From: Bathynomus jamesi
Taxonomy: Eukaryota; Arthropoda; Malacostraca; Isopoda; Cirolanidae
Assembly (NCBI GenBank): GCA_023014485.1
Contig: JAJOZX010000944.1
Location: forward strand, 321,001 to 385,000
Length of the DNA stretch: 64,000 nucleotides
Reading direction: 5' to 3'
The translations under genes were made by a program, and so were the position numbers. Positions 43,496 through 53,059 of the stretch are shown here, in pieces. Position 1 is the stretch's first letter; each line of letters starts with the position of its first letter. Under the pieces are notes generated by a model that saw only the letters and a list, made by a program, of their open reading frames with translations, ran no database searches and was not told the origin of the DNA.

Positions 43496-44775
43496 TCAGG
43501 TCATCCCATAAGTAATGTCGTTTTTTAGATCTGAATTTGAAGGACAAAAAAACTCAACTGAAACTTTTTAATCTAGTATATATTTTCCATCGGAATCAAT
43601 GACACTCTGCCAACGTCCTACGAGCTTTTCAATGCCATGTTTATAAAATTCAGGCGGTTTTGAGGCAAAAAACGTACAGAGACTGGTGTGCAGGTCATCT
43701 AAAGAAGTATACCGTTTCTCGTCAACATAGTTTTGCAGACTCCTGAAGAGATGATAATCTGAAGGCGCAAGGTCTGGAGAATATGGAGGATGTGGAAGTT
43801 TTCCCGCCCAAGCTCCTCAATTTTTGCAGAAGTGATCCGAGCGGTATGAGGACGTGCGTTGTCGTGGTGGAACACGATTCCTTTCCGATCAACCAAAGGT
43901 GGTCTCTTTTCTTTTAGTGCAGTGTTCAATCGATCCAGTTGTTGACAGTAGACTTGAGCGGTGATTGTTTGGTTGTGTGGTAAGGTTTCAAAGTGTATTA
44001 CACCACCTTTATCCCACCAAACACTAACTAACACCTTCCGAGGGTGAAGATTTGGTTTTGGCTGTGGTGTCGCTGGTTCTCCGGCACAAATCCACTGTCG
44101 ACGGCGCTTAACATTCTGGTACAGTACCCACTTTTCATCACCAGTCACTAAACGGTGCAAAAACGGATCTTGGATTTCACGGGAATGAAGAGCTGCGCTA
44201 ATGTTTACCCGCACCCTCAGATTGTCGACCGACAATTCATGTGGCACCCATTTTCCTAACTTAGGCACTTTCCCGAATTGTTGCAAATGTCGATGGATGG
44301 TGGACAGGGATGAATTGAGTTTCTGGGCCAATTCTTCGACAGTTGTTGAACAGTCTTCAAGTGCGGCTAACAGCGGGTCATCATCAAACTCAGCAGGGCG
44401 TCCAGAGCGTGCTGCATCTGTCAAACAGCAGTCACCATTCCTAAACTTTTGAAACCATCTTTGACATTTCGTCATGTAGAATATCGTTGCCAATAAACGT
44501 CCTGAATATTTCGCGTTGCTTCAGTAGCACTATTCCCTTTTTTTAACTCGTAAAGCATTATATGCCTGATATGCTCTTCTGATACCGCCATGTTTATGAG
44601 GGGTTCACATAAAGCAAAACACACTTCTTCACTGGTCAAGGTCTGTAAAGTATGTAGCGAAACACGATAGATCTCCTCTTAGATATAACCTTCGGAAAAA
44701 TTATGCTTAAACCGAATAGGACTAGTTTAAACTTAATCTATCGTAAAAAACGGCATTACTTATGGGATGACCTGA
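43496..44775 (-). mobile_element. Mariner element, near full length
   Basis: Perfect inverted ends: TCAGGTCATCCCATAAGTAA at the left, and the same when the right end is reversed. TA on both sides. Contains an almost complete transposase with one or two frameshifts. Confidence 0.92.
43575..44592 (-). pseudogene. Mariner transposase (D,D34D), frameshifted
   Basis: ATG at 44592: MAVSEEHIRHIMLYELKKGN, then a frameshift near 44480 into the long frame 44493-43699. That frame has WFQKFRNGDCCLTDAARSGR, ELAQKLNSSLSTIHRHLQQF (HTH), VTGDEKWVLYQNVKRRRQW (first aspartate), SVWWDKGGVIHFETL and VFHHDNARPHTARITSAKI (second aspartate). A second frameshift near 43800 leads to PYSPDLAPSDYHLFRSLQNY (third aspartate), and the gene ends about 43575 (WQSVIDSDGKYILD). 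All three aspartates are preserved, so this is the youngest-looking mariner in the window. Confidence 0.92.
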
Positions 44776-44869
44776 TATATATATATATATATATATATAC
44801 ACTACAGTATACCCTTTCATTACCAAACTAATGCGGTCCATTGCGTTAACTCTCGGATTAGTATTAACC

Positions 44870-44957
44870 AGAACCACCAGGAGTCGAACACCTGACCTCA
44901 TTCTCTTCACTTGGCTTATAGTGAACGGTATTACCTACTGAGCTACAGGCGATAGCC
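44870..44957 (-). repeat. tRNA-like sequence (SINE head or tRNA pseudogene)
   Basis: Reversed: CTGTAGCTCAGTAGGTAATA (box A) and GTCAGGTGTTCGACTCCTGG (box B), about 50 bp apart. The arms do not close into a clean tRNA, so a tRNA-derived head is more likely than a functional tRNA. Confidence 0.55.
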
Positions 44958-45074
44958 ATTCCCAGTGCCAGGAAATACTCTTACAAATTGTACAAAAATG
45001 TGACCACCTCTACAAATGTTCCTACGCGTTTGTGCGAGTTAGTTTAGTTGTCAGAAAAGGAATGGTTGAGTAAA

Positions 45075-45359
45075 ATATGAGGTGTCCGGAGTAGGAATGA
45101 CGAAGCCGCCATATGATCGAAAATCCGTTTTCTGCATCACCATTTTCTTCTGGCCTTTGTCTATGCAGTGAATAATACATACATACTGATACTTCGTCAC
45201 TAATGCCTCTGAAATTTAATTTCAGAGGCATTAGTGACAAAGTATAGGTATGTATGTATTATTCACTGCATAGACAAAGGCCAGAAGAAAACAGTGATAC
45301 AGAAAACGGGTTTTCGAATATATGGCGGCTTCGTCACTCCTACTCCGGACGCCTCGCAT
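45075..45359. repeat. 285-bp foldback palindrome
   Basis: Two arms of about 142 bp are inverted around position 45217 (GAAATTTAATTTC at the centre). Outer ends read GAGGTGTCCGGAGTAGGAAT and, reversed, GAGGCGTCCGGAGTAGGAGT. Identity is high with a few mismatches. A single arm occurs at 40441. Confidence 0.92.
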
Positions 45360-45402
45360 ATTGTTTGCAATTACATTTTTTAAATACCTACTACTACGGT
45401 AG

Positions 45403-45580
45403 CCTACTGGTAAAAGCCGGATTGTTAATTTGAAGGGCCTGGGTTGAGGTATCGGCTCGGACTCGATTTTATTGAAGTACGTCTCTGGATCTCCCTTGGT
45501 GCTGTAGTAGTTCGAATCCCACGAAAGTTTGTGTAGGTTCTCTCCGTCGTATGACCTCAAATGTTTCGAAGGTTAAAATC
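45403..45580 (+). repeat. SINE with tRNA-like head and CCTCCGTCA-type tail
   Basis: Head GGTAGCCTACTGGTAAAAGC; core GTTCGAATCCCACGAAAGTT; tail GTAGGTTCTCTCCGTCGTAT and GACCTCAAATGTTTCGAAGG. Confidence 0.7.
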
Positions 45581-45767
45581 CTTCGAACGTTATTAGTACA
45601 TCTTCAGCTTTTGGGTTAAAAAAAAAAATCGTGAATAGAAGGGTCTGAAAGATGTCAAAACGCGCGGTTAACTTCATTAGCAATGTAGCATACGGATGGA
45701 TGCTTTTCATCGATAAATTTCGTAATTTTGAAATACGCTTATGAAATATCCGTTATACCTTCGTTAA

Positions 45768-46047
45768 TCTTGGTTTTGCTTCCGCCCAAATTTTTCATTC
45801 TGACGAAGGTCTAGCTTGTCACTCCACCTTAGACCCACAGGTTAACGTGGAATCCGAATCCACGAACCACGCCCCATAACCACTAGGCTACACAGGGTAC
45901 ACATTTATCTACCAACCAATTTTTTTATTGTGTGGAAGGATGAATAGCTGGATTTGGATTTTGCTGCGCGCCACCTGCCGTCACTGGGTCTCGATCCCGG
46001 GCCAATGGATTCGTAGTCAGCGACGCTAACCACTACACCACCGGGCC
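45768..46047 (-). repeat. Dimeric tRNA-derived SINE
   Basis: Reversed: GGTGTAGTGGTTAGCGTCGC, box B-like GGGATCGAGACCC, second unit TAGCCTAGTGGTTATGGGGC, core GTGGATTCGGATTCCACGTT, tail CTAGACCTTCGTCAGAATGA. Nearly full length. Confidence 0.88.
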
Positions 46048-46082
46048 GCATAGAATACTAACAAACAAAAATTATATCAGTT

Positions 46083-46087
46083 TTATT

Positions 46088-46151
<64 letters not shown>

Positions 46152-46660
46152 GGCGTATATTCAGGTGTGCTAGGTGTGCGGCGCACACCCACAAAAGCTG
46201 TAAAATAATTATTTTAAAAAATATAATAAATAAATTATTAAATCTTTTATACTAAATAATATTCAATAAAAATAAAAGGTGGTGAAGATTTTGCACGCAT
46301 TAATACACAGTATTAACCTTCGTTGTTGCTTCTAGTATTTTCTGTTCGCTGCTCATATCTGCGGTCGAGCTAAACCTTTCTTGCACACTTTAGGGAGGAG
46401 GGATAGAAGTGAGGACAGGCAGGAAATAGTGGGGGTTATTACCGACTTTAGTCGAGCAGAGCAGCAGTAGCACACAGCTTGCCGTTTAGTGTGTTTGCTT
46501 TTCGCAGTTTCGTTCGATAATATAGCCTACTTTTGTTATTTATGCACCGCAGAAAGAGAATCGCATTTGCATGATTCGTTCATTTTTAACGAATAACTAT
46601 TGTTTGTATGTTTAACTTTCCAATTCTTAATATATTTCTACACTTTTTTCTTTCTCTCGC

Positions 46661-46740
<80 letters not shown>
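46083..46740. other. (TA)n runs around a hAT-like end
   Basis: TA at 46083-46147 and 46662-46732. AAGGGCGTATATTCAGGTGT (46149) followed by GCGGCGCACACCC resembles a hAT terminus like that near 49445, but a target duplication was not found. No gene seen. Confidence 0.45.
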
Positions 46741-46743
<3 letters not shown>

Positions 46744-47522
46744 GGGTGTGCCATAAAAAAGGGTACATTTTAAAAAGACTATAAAATCAACATTTGTCAT
46801 TTAATTTTAATAAAACTTCTACACAATAAAACATGTATTTATCTATATGCAAACAAGTTTTCAGACTAAAATATCAAATAATTCAAATTCTATCAACATT
46901 TAACGAAAGAGTATGATTTTTCTACTTTACATGCAAAAATTATTAAACCTTTTTAATATTTTTTTTATAAAAATAAATTTTAGCGTAAAATTTACCTGAA
47001 ATTAAAAAAAAAAATTATTCGAAATGCTTTCCTTCCATTTCAATAACTTTTTTTATTCTTGGCCGGAATTCATCTATGGCTCGATTTACTTGTTCCTGTG
47101 GAAGCTCTTCCCATTTTTGAATGATGATCTCGCGTAAATGAGCGACATCTTTTATCATAGTCCTGTAGATTCACTCTGCTAAGTTCTCCCATATTCCGGC
47201 CAAGAATAAAAAACGTTATTGAAATGGAAGGAAACCATTCCGAACAATTTTTTTAATAATTTCAGGTACATTTTATGTTAAAAATTATTTTTATAAAAAA
47301 AAATATTAAAAAGGTTTAATAATTTTTGCATGTTAAGTAGAAAAATCATACTCTTTCATTAAATGTTGATAGAATTTGAATTATTTGATATTTTAGTCTG
47401 AAAACTTTTTACATATAGATAATACATACGTTTTATTGTGTAGAAGTTTTATTAAAATTAAATGACAAATGTTGATTTTATAGCCTTCTTAAAATGTACC
47501 TTTTTTTTTATGGCACACCCGT
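46741..47522. mobile_element. Palindromic mariner-like element
   Basis: Outer ends are AACGGGTGTGCCATAAAAAA and the reverse of the same. The arms are about 330 bp (46741-47075 and 47195-47522) with roughly 120 bp between. Both arms contain the end of a transposase reading frame. Confidence 0.87.
47015..47158 (-). pseudogene. Mariner-like transposase C-terminus inside the left arm
   Basis: Reads KDVAHLREIIIQKWEELPQE, then NRAIDEFRPRIKKVIEMEGK, HFE and a stop. The helical tail with E-M-E-G-x-H-F-E is usual for the family. The right arm repeats its last part in reverse (RPRIKNVIEMEG-like, from 47195). Confidence 0.75.
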
Positions 47523-47523
47523 T

Positions 47524-47668
47524 ATATACACACCGAAGTTAAGCGAAATTGGGAGACCGTCCTCTGCGCCCAGATTATGTAGCGACCCGTGGTTCAGATC
47601 CCACGTAAAGCTGTAGGTTCCCTCCGTCATATGACCTGAGATATTGCGAAGGAGGTTAAACAACCCCA
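47524..47668 (+). repeat. 5S-derived SINE, head deleted internally
   Basis: CCGAAGTTAAGCGAAATTGG (5S box A region joined to the later GGGAGACCGTC), then GTTCAGATCCCACGTAAAGC, TGTAGGTTCCCTCCGTCATA and TGCGAAGGAGGTTAAACAAC. Tail (TA)n. Confidence 0.85.
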
Positions 47669-47675
47669 ATTTTAT

Positions 47676-47714
47676 ATATATATATTATATATTTATATAT
47701 ATATATATATATAT

Positions 47715-47755
<41 letters not shown>
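47676..47755. repeat. (TA)n microsatellite
   Basis: Imperfect TA run between SINE and LINE fragment. Confidence 0.95.
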
Positions 47756-47756
47756 C

Positions 47757-48109
47757 TCCCCAAACAACGGTGGAAAGTAGAAGCGGTAGACTGTGTCGTA
47801 TTCCCAAATTAAAGGCGAGACATGGAACATCCTTAACCCTGAAAGAAAATAGTTTTGTAGTGAGAGGACCAAAACTATTTAATCAGTTGCCCAAAGACCT
47901 AAGAAACACGAAGGGAGTTGCAGTGGAAATCTTCAAAAGAAGACTTGACGCCTGGCTCAGAACAATCCCCGATGAGCCGGGCGTACCTGGCTATGTGAGG
48001 TGGAAAGCGCAAGAATCCAACTCACTACTTCACCAGGCCAACTCGAGAGGAGGGGCGACACGCTTGACCTTCGCGAAATGAGAAATCATCACGTGGAACC
48101 TTTGTAAGG

Positions 48110-48110
<1 letters not shown>
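47757..48110 (+). pseudogene. LINE C-terminus, same family as 18.9-20 kb
   Basis: One open frame to a stop at 48079-48081: TPQTTVESRSGRLCRIPKLK, GPKLFNQLPKDLRNTKGVAV, RRLDAWLRTIPDEPGVPGYV and RLTFAK. It starts abruptly at the same position as the last frame of the 19.6-kb copy, so it is a 5-prime truncated insertion. No break is visible within it. A (TA)n tail follows (48113-48193). Confidence 0.85.
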
Positions 48111-48112
<2 letters not shown>

Positions 48113-48187
<75 letters not shown>

Positions 48188-48193
48188 ATATAC
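48113..48193. repeat. (TA)n microsatellite
   Basis: TA tract directly after the LINE tail. Confidence 0.95.
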
Positions 48194-48347
48194 TGCCATT
48201 TAAAAGCATGCCATTTATTATATATAACTTAAATTTTACATTTATTATATATAACTTAAATTTTAGGCTTTAGGTACCTGGTTATAACATTCAACACACC
48301 CTGTTTTGTTAACCACCGTACGCCACTGATATATATATATACCTTAC

Positions 48348-48597
48348 CGGGTGCGGCAAAAGTAACGCCCTTTTAATAATTCTATCTTCATACTTTTATA
48401 CAGTATAACTTTTTAGTTTTATATTGTATCATTTTGTTATTTTTTAGTTTTTACTGAGAAAGTACTTATTATTTTTCTTAAAATGCTGTATTTCTCTTAA
48501 AAACCTTATTATCTCTCTTAAAATGCTGTCATTGATTTATTTCCTTCAATAAAAGAGAATAAACTAAAAAGGGCGTTATTTTTGCCGCACCCGTTAT
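48348..48597. mobile_element. Mariner-like MITE
   Basis: Inverted ends CCGGGTGCGGCAAAAGTAAC and reversed ACGGGTGCGGCAAAAATAAC, continuing GCCCTTTT in both. TA-rich flanks. Non-coding. Confidence 0.85.
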
Positions 48598-48599
48598 AT

Positions 48600-49445
48600 A
48601 TTTTTTTTTTCCAAAGTTCAAATTCAGATGCAAAGACGCTAGGGTTGGGGAGTTCTTGATAAAATTCCACACACACATTTAAATTAAAGGTTGTGACTGA
48701 GGTATCCAAGCAGCGGCTCGGTATCACTTTCTGGATATTAGCTAAAAGATTAGTGTGTTTTACAAAGCGTTCGCTTAGAATAAGAATAAACTAAGAATAG
48801 TGGTTCGCTTTGGAGACAGAAAAAATTTACAACACTTTTGACAGTGCCTAAACACGTTTGAACAGCTGCAATTTTTGAAGAATGGGAGAGAGCAAGATTT
48901 AAAACATGCGCGCTACAATGAACATAGAGAGCTAAAGGGCACTCCTCTCACAAAAGTTTGAACACCACGTACATCAATCATCATAGCTGCTGCTCCATCT
49001 TATCCTTGACCGACCATATATTCCATGCATACTCCATTGCGTTTCAAACAGTCAATTATTGTAATGGCAAGAGCACGGCCGGTTAGGTCTTTCATAGGTA
49101 TAAACTCTAAGAAAATCATCTTTAACTTGAAATGTTTCTTCATCAATGTATCTCAAACACAGCGACATTTGCTCAATATTAGCCACATCTGTAGTTTCAT
49201 CCGCAAGCACAGCGAAATACTTTGCATTGTTCACTTTGCAAACAAATTCCTTTCGAATTATTTCACCACAAAAATCAATGAGTTCATTTTGAATACGAGG
49301 ACTTGTATACTTCGCAACTACAGACGAGCTTGCAAGGTGATCAGTTAAAGCACAGTCTCCAGCTTCTATTCGAAATCTGAGCAGAGCTCGAAAATTTCGG
49401 GAGGGGTTTTAACCCCATGAACCCCCCCCCCTCACCGTACGCCCT
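48600..49445 (-). pseudogene. hAT transposase (ZMYM1/DUF4371-like), broken
   Basis: Minus strand from about 49380: FRIEAGDCALTDHLASSSVV, SPRIQNELIDFCGEIIRKEF, FAVLADETTDVANIEQMSLC and LRYIDEETFQVKDDFLRVYT. After a frameshift: TIIDCLKRNGVCMEYMVGQG, then DGAAAMM, FVREECPLALYVHCSAHVLN and KIAAVQTCLG. This is the RNase H-like core of the hAT relatives annotated as ZMYM1/DUF4371 (A-D-E-T-T-D, G-x-D-G-A, H-C-x-x-H-x-L-N-L). The BED finger and C-terminal hATC dimerisation region are absent. AAGGGCGTACGGTGAGG at 49445 may be the element's terminal repeat. Confidence 0.85.
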
Positions 49446-49760
49446 TGGTTGTATATATGCTGTGTGTTGTTTGCAGTTAAAATGTATATACAGTATGTAC
49501 GGCATGAGAAGGTGGCCCCTCAGGGCATTCGATTCCGCTCGTATGTAGGAGAATTAAGAGTTGTGACTAATTGGGGACCTTGGTGCATTGGTTGGCATAT
49601 CCGACCGGCAGTTGGATGATCCCGGGTTCGATTCCTGGGAGGTGCCTCATTTTTCACTTGCTCGTTCTCTCTCCCCATCTTGTGCGGACGCTCTTTTACA
49701 CAAGCGTCGTTCTTTACATTAATTATACTGTGTGTTGTTTGCAGCTAAAATGTGTGTGTG
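49445..49760 (+). repeat. tRNA-derived SINE pair (tail and full copy)
   Basis: At 49574-49660 a tRNA-like head: TTGGTTGGCATATCCGACCG and CCCGGGTTCGATTCCTGGGA (box B). The tail ACTGTGTGTTGTTTGCAGC, TAAAATG and (GT)n lies at 49728-49760. The same tail motif, TGTGTGTTGTTTGCAGTTAA, lies at 49462-49481, so there was an earlier copy. Confidence 0.7.
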
Positions 49761-49799
49761 TGAGAGAGAGAGACCCACCGGATGTAGTAGGCCTGTGAG

Positions 49800-50838
49800 G
49801 GGATTTACACGAATCTTAAGTTTTTTTTATGGGGTCGAAAGGTTGTGAATCAAATTTCGACATTTTGGCAGAGGCGGGCAAGATAACTTGCTCTACATGT
49901 CCAGTTCAAAATTGGGCTGAAAATGCCCGAGTTCGGAACTAAAAACCTAAATGAAGAGAAAAAAAAAAAAAATTCTTAAAAAAAAAAGTTTTTTACATAA
50001 AAAAATTCAAAATAGTAAAATGAAATAACATAATGGCAATCAATTTTACAAAGACGAAGGATTGCGTTACCTGTTATACAAGTCTCTGTTCCGTAGCATC
50101 AAAACTAGATTGTCGGCAAGCATTTTCGTACAGTAAAAATCTAAATTTTTTATTCAAGTGGCGGGACTTTACCCTGTACTTGTTGCCTGGGTGAGTTCTA
50201 ATCTATGTGCAAGTTTGTCGACATCGCCAATAATTAAACGTGTTACGGTGAGCACCTCAGCGGTATTTGCTTAATTTGGGAAAACGGGGCACGTGTTGCC
50301 GGCGAAACCACTGATAAGTTACAGTCGCATGGTACGACCAAAATGAACAGGAGCCAAGTACACGATACACAGACCTATGGTATAGTATTTTGGAAGTCTA
50401 ATCTACTAAATTCACGCTGACTGAACGCGTGGGGGTATAGAGTAATAATCAAGCATTTCATGGATTCTTTATGCAACCCACAGTTTTGTGATGCTAGAAA
50501 GAATGAAATTTTACGCTATCTATTGATGGGCATCTCAATTTTACGTTAGAAATGCAAATCCACTATTAAAAATAATGTCTTTCGATTGCTCAAAGAACGT
50601 TTGTGCATTTAAACATACTATAGAAGACCTATACCCCGTAACAGAAAAACAGAGGAACCCCTAAACCATCGGAGAATGGAAGAAATAAAAAGATCAGAGG
50701 GATGAGCCATCGATAAGCCCCGACACGCGTCTTGTTGAACACGACTAGGATCACGAACACTAAGACTGTTCCCACGGCTGTCAGAGACAAACTCTGACCA
50801 ACTCTAGGTGTCATGATACAAAAATTATTTGCATCCCT
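49800..50838. other. No gene seen
   Basis: No repeat family recognised. The part next to the tandem repeat (50629-50838) is open on the minus strand; see findings. Confidence 0.4.
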
Positions 50839-51787
50839 GCCAGACTCTGTACTGAGCGGACGCATTTTGCCAGACTCTGTACTGAGCGGACGCATTTTGC
50901 CAGACTCTGTACTGAGCGGACGCATTTTGCCAGACTCTGTACTGAGCGGACGCATTTTGCCAGACTCTGTACTGAGCGGACGCATTTTGCCAGACTCTGT
51001 ACTGAGCGGACGCATTTTGCCAGACTCTGTACTGAGCGGACGCATTTTGCCAGACTCTGTACTGAGCGGACGCATTTTGCCAGACTCTGTACTGAGCGGA
51101 CGCATTTTGCCAGACTCTGTACTGAGCGGACGCATTTTGCCAGACTCTGTACTGAGCGGACGCATTTTGCCAGACTCTGTACTGAGCGGACGCATTTTGC
51201 CAGACTCTGTACTGAGCGGACGCATTTTGCCAGACTCTGTACTGAGCGGACGCATTTTGCCAGACTCTGTACTGAGCGGACGCATTTTGCCAGACTCTGT
51301 ACTGAGCGGACGCATTTTGCCAGACTCTGTACTGAGCGGACGCATTTTGCCAGACTCTGTACTGAGCGGACGCATTTTGCCAGACTCTGTACTGAGCGGA
51401 CGCATTTTGCCAGACTCTGTACTGAGCGGACGCATTTTGCCAGACTCTGTACTGAGCGGACGCATTTTGCCAGACTCTGTACTGAGCGGACGCATTTTGC
51501 CAGACTCTGTACTGAGCGGACGCATTTTGCCAGACTCTGTACTGAGCGGACGCATTTTGCCAGACTCTGTACTGAGCGGACGCATTTTGCCAGACTCTGT
51601 ACTGAGCGGACGCATTTTGCCAGACTCTGTACTGAGCGGACGCATTTTGCCAGACTCTGTACTGAGCGGACGCATTTTGCCAGACTCTGTACTGAGCGGA
51701 CGCATTTTGCCAGACTCTGTACTGAGCGGACGCATTTTGCCAGACTCTGTACTGAGCGGACGCATTTTGCCAGACTCTGTACTGAGC
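50839..51787. repeat. Tandem array: 31 identical 30-bp units
   Basis: Unit starts GCCAGACTCTGTACTGAGCG and ends GACGCATTTT. 31 complete units (50839-51768) plus 19 bp of a 32nd. I saw no base difference between units. As 30 is a multiple of 3, three frames stay open through the array and create roughly 1-kb ORFs that need not be genes. Confidence 0.97.
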
Positions 51788-51988
51788 TCTGATTTTGCAT
51801 CTACTTTTATATATTGCTGAGAATTTTACTTTTGGATGGTTTTGAATTTTATATACTTACATTAAATTTACGTTGTTATAGTTAAGTAATTGAATATTAG
51901 TGGTTTTTAGCGATTTAGAAGTTTTCATAGTGTGCCGGCTTAATTTAACTTATACCTGTGACGGTTTAAACTAATTTTTAACTGCGCA

Positions 51989-53023
51989 ATGCCGTCGCAG
52001 AAAGCGTCGTGTGTTAGGTGTAGGGTAAACCGGTGGTATTCGGAATTTAAGGATTATAACGGCGGTCCAATGGCGATTACGGATAGATCAGTTTGTTTCT
52101 TTTGCGAGTTCATTGAGGAATTAGTTGACATCAAACGCAGTGTACGTGAGGTAGCGGAAAGACTTGCAACGCTTGATGAGGTCAGGGGTAGGGCTAGGGT
52201 TGACGTAGGCCGAACCAATACTAACGTTGAAGACGTTAGTAATTTGAAGGGTGAGGTGCGTAATCTAGTTTCTAGTTTAGGTAGCTTGTCGGGAAGGTTA
52301 GACAGAGTTGAGGAAGAGGTTAAGGTTAGTCCGAGAGTAGTAGATAGCGAGGGATTTAGAGAGGTTAAGGGTGGAGCTAGGCCGCGTACGTTAGGTGATA
52401 GGAATCCCCCCCCTATCGAGGTTTCGAACCCTTTCGCCCATTTGGAAAGGGACGTGAATGAGGGGGAAACTATTTTAATTGGGGACTCTTTAGTGCGCCA
52501 CATGGACAAAGAGTTCGTTAAACGGAATCCAACCAAGAGGAGGAGGGTCTGTCTCCCAGGGGCCAGGGTTGACAGAGTTAGAGACGAAGTGGATAGGAGT
52601 GACGTTGCCTCCCGTCACTCAATGTTGGTGACGATGGTAGGAGGCAACGACTCGTATAGGCCCGATACGAGAGTGCCTGACCTTTTGGAGAGATATAGGG
52701 GGTTAATTAGGTCCCTGAAGGCTAGGTCAGATAGGTCTTTAGTTCTAGGTATTACCCCTAGGCACGGGTTGGGTCTTAGAATTACGTCCAAAACAATATT
52801 TTTGAATAACAAATTAGAAGAGATTTGTGCTGAGGAAAATGTACCCTTCGTAAAGCTGTGGTCCGAATTCAGTGATCCTAGCCTTTTTATAAAAGATAGG
52901 GTGCATTTTAATGAAATAGGTAATGCTAGGCTAGGTAGGTTAATAGACGAAAACGTGCGAAAGCTGTATAGGTCGAAGCCTTCTTTAAACGTTGTGGGTC
53001 CGGGGAACGCGGGCCCGACGTGA
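51989..53023 (+). CDS. CR1 ORF1: zinc finger, coiled coil, SGNH esterase
   Basis: An intact 344-codon frame starting MPSQKASCVRCRVNRWYSEF. Residues 8-38 hold C-x2-C and C-x2-C (CFFCEF), a PHD-like finger for nucleic acid or protein binding. Residues about 40-115 are heptad-rich (IKRSVREVAERLATLDEV; LGSLSGRLDRVEEEV), a probable coiled coil for ORF1p self-association. Residues about 165-325 form an SGNH/GDSL hydrolase: TILIGDSLVRHMD (block I serine), VTMVGGNDSY (GxND), and KDRVHFNEIGNARL (block V D-x-x-H). All four catalytic positions are present. CR1 ORF1 esterases are known from the literature, with an unknown substrate. ORF2 follows after about 35 bp, suggesting coupled translation. Confidence 0.9.
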   Translation: MPSQKASCVRCRVNRWYSEFKDYNGGPMAITDRSVCFFCEFIEELVDIKRSVREVAERLATLDEVRGRARVDVGRTNTNVEDVSNLKGEVRNLVSSLGSLSGRLDRVEEEVKVSPRVVDSEGFREVKGGARPRTLGDRNPPPIEVSNPFAHLERDVNEGETILIGDSLVRHMDKEFVKRNPTKRRRVCLPGARVDRVRDEVDRSDVASRHSMLVTMVGGNDSYRPDTRVPDLLERYRGLIRSLKARSDRSLVLGITPRHGLGLRITSKTIFLNNKLEEICAEENVPFVKLWSEFSDPSLFIKDRVHFNEIGNARLGRLIDENVRKLYRSKPSLNVVGPGNAGPT

Positions 53024-53059
53024 TATAGTTTAAAACGCGGGCCCGTGGTAAAAAATAAC

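Noticed and set aside
44870..44957. Functional tRNA gene
   Set aside because: Box A and B are good but acceptor and other stems do not pair convincingly; SINE head or pseudogene preferred.
50839..51787. CRISPR-like array
   Set aside because: There are no spacers; units are directly adjacent and identical, and the sequence is eukaryotic.
50813..51820. Plus-strand 335-codon ORF of PDSVLSGRIL repeats
   Set aside because: It is a consequence of a 30-bp unit without stops in that frame; identical repeats are open in three frames and give no evidence for a protein.
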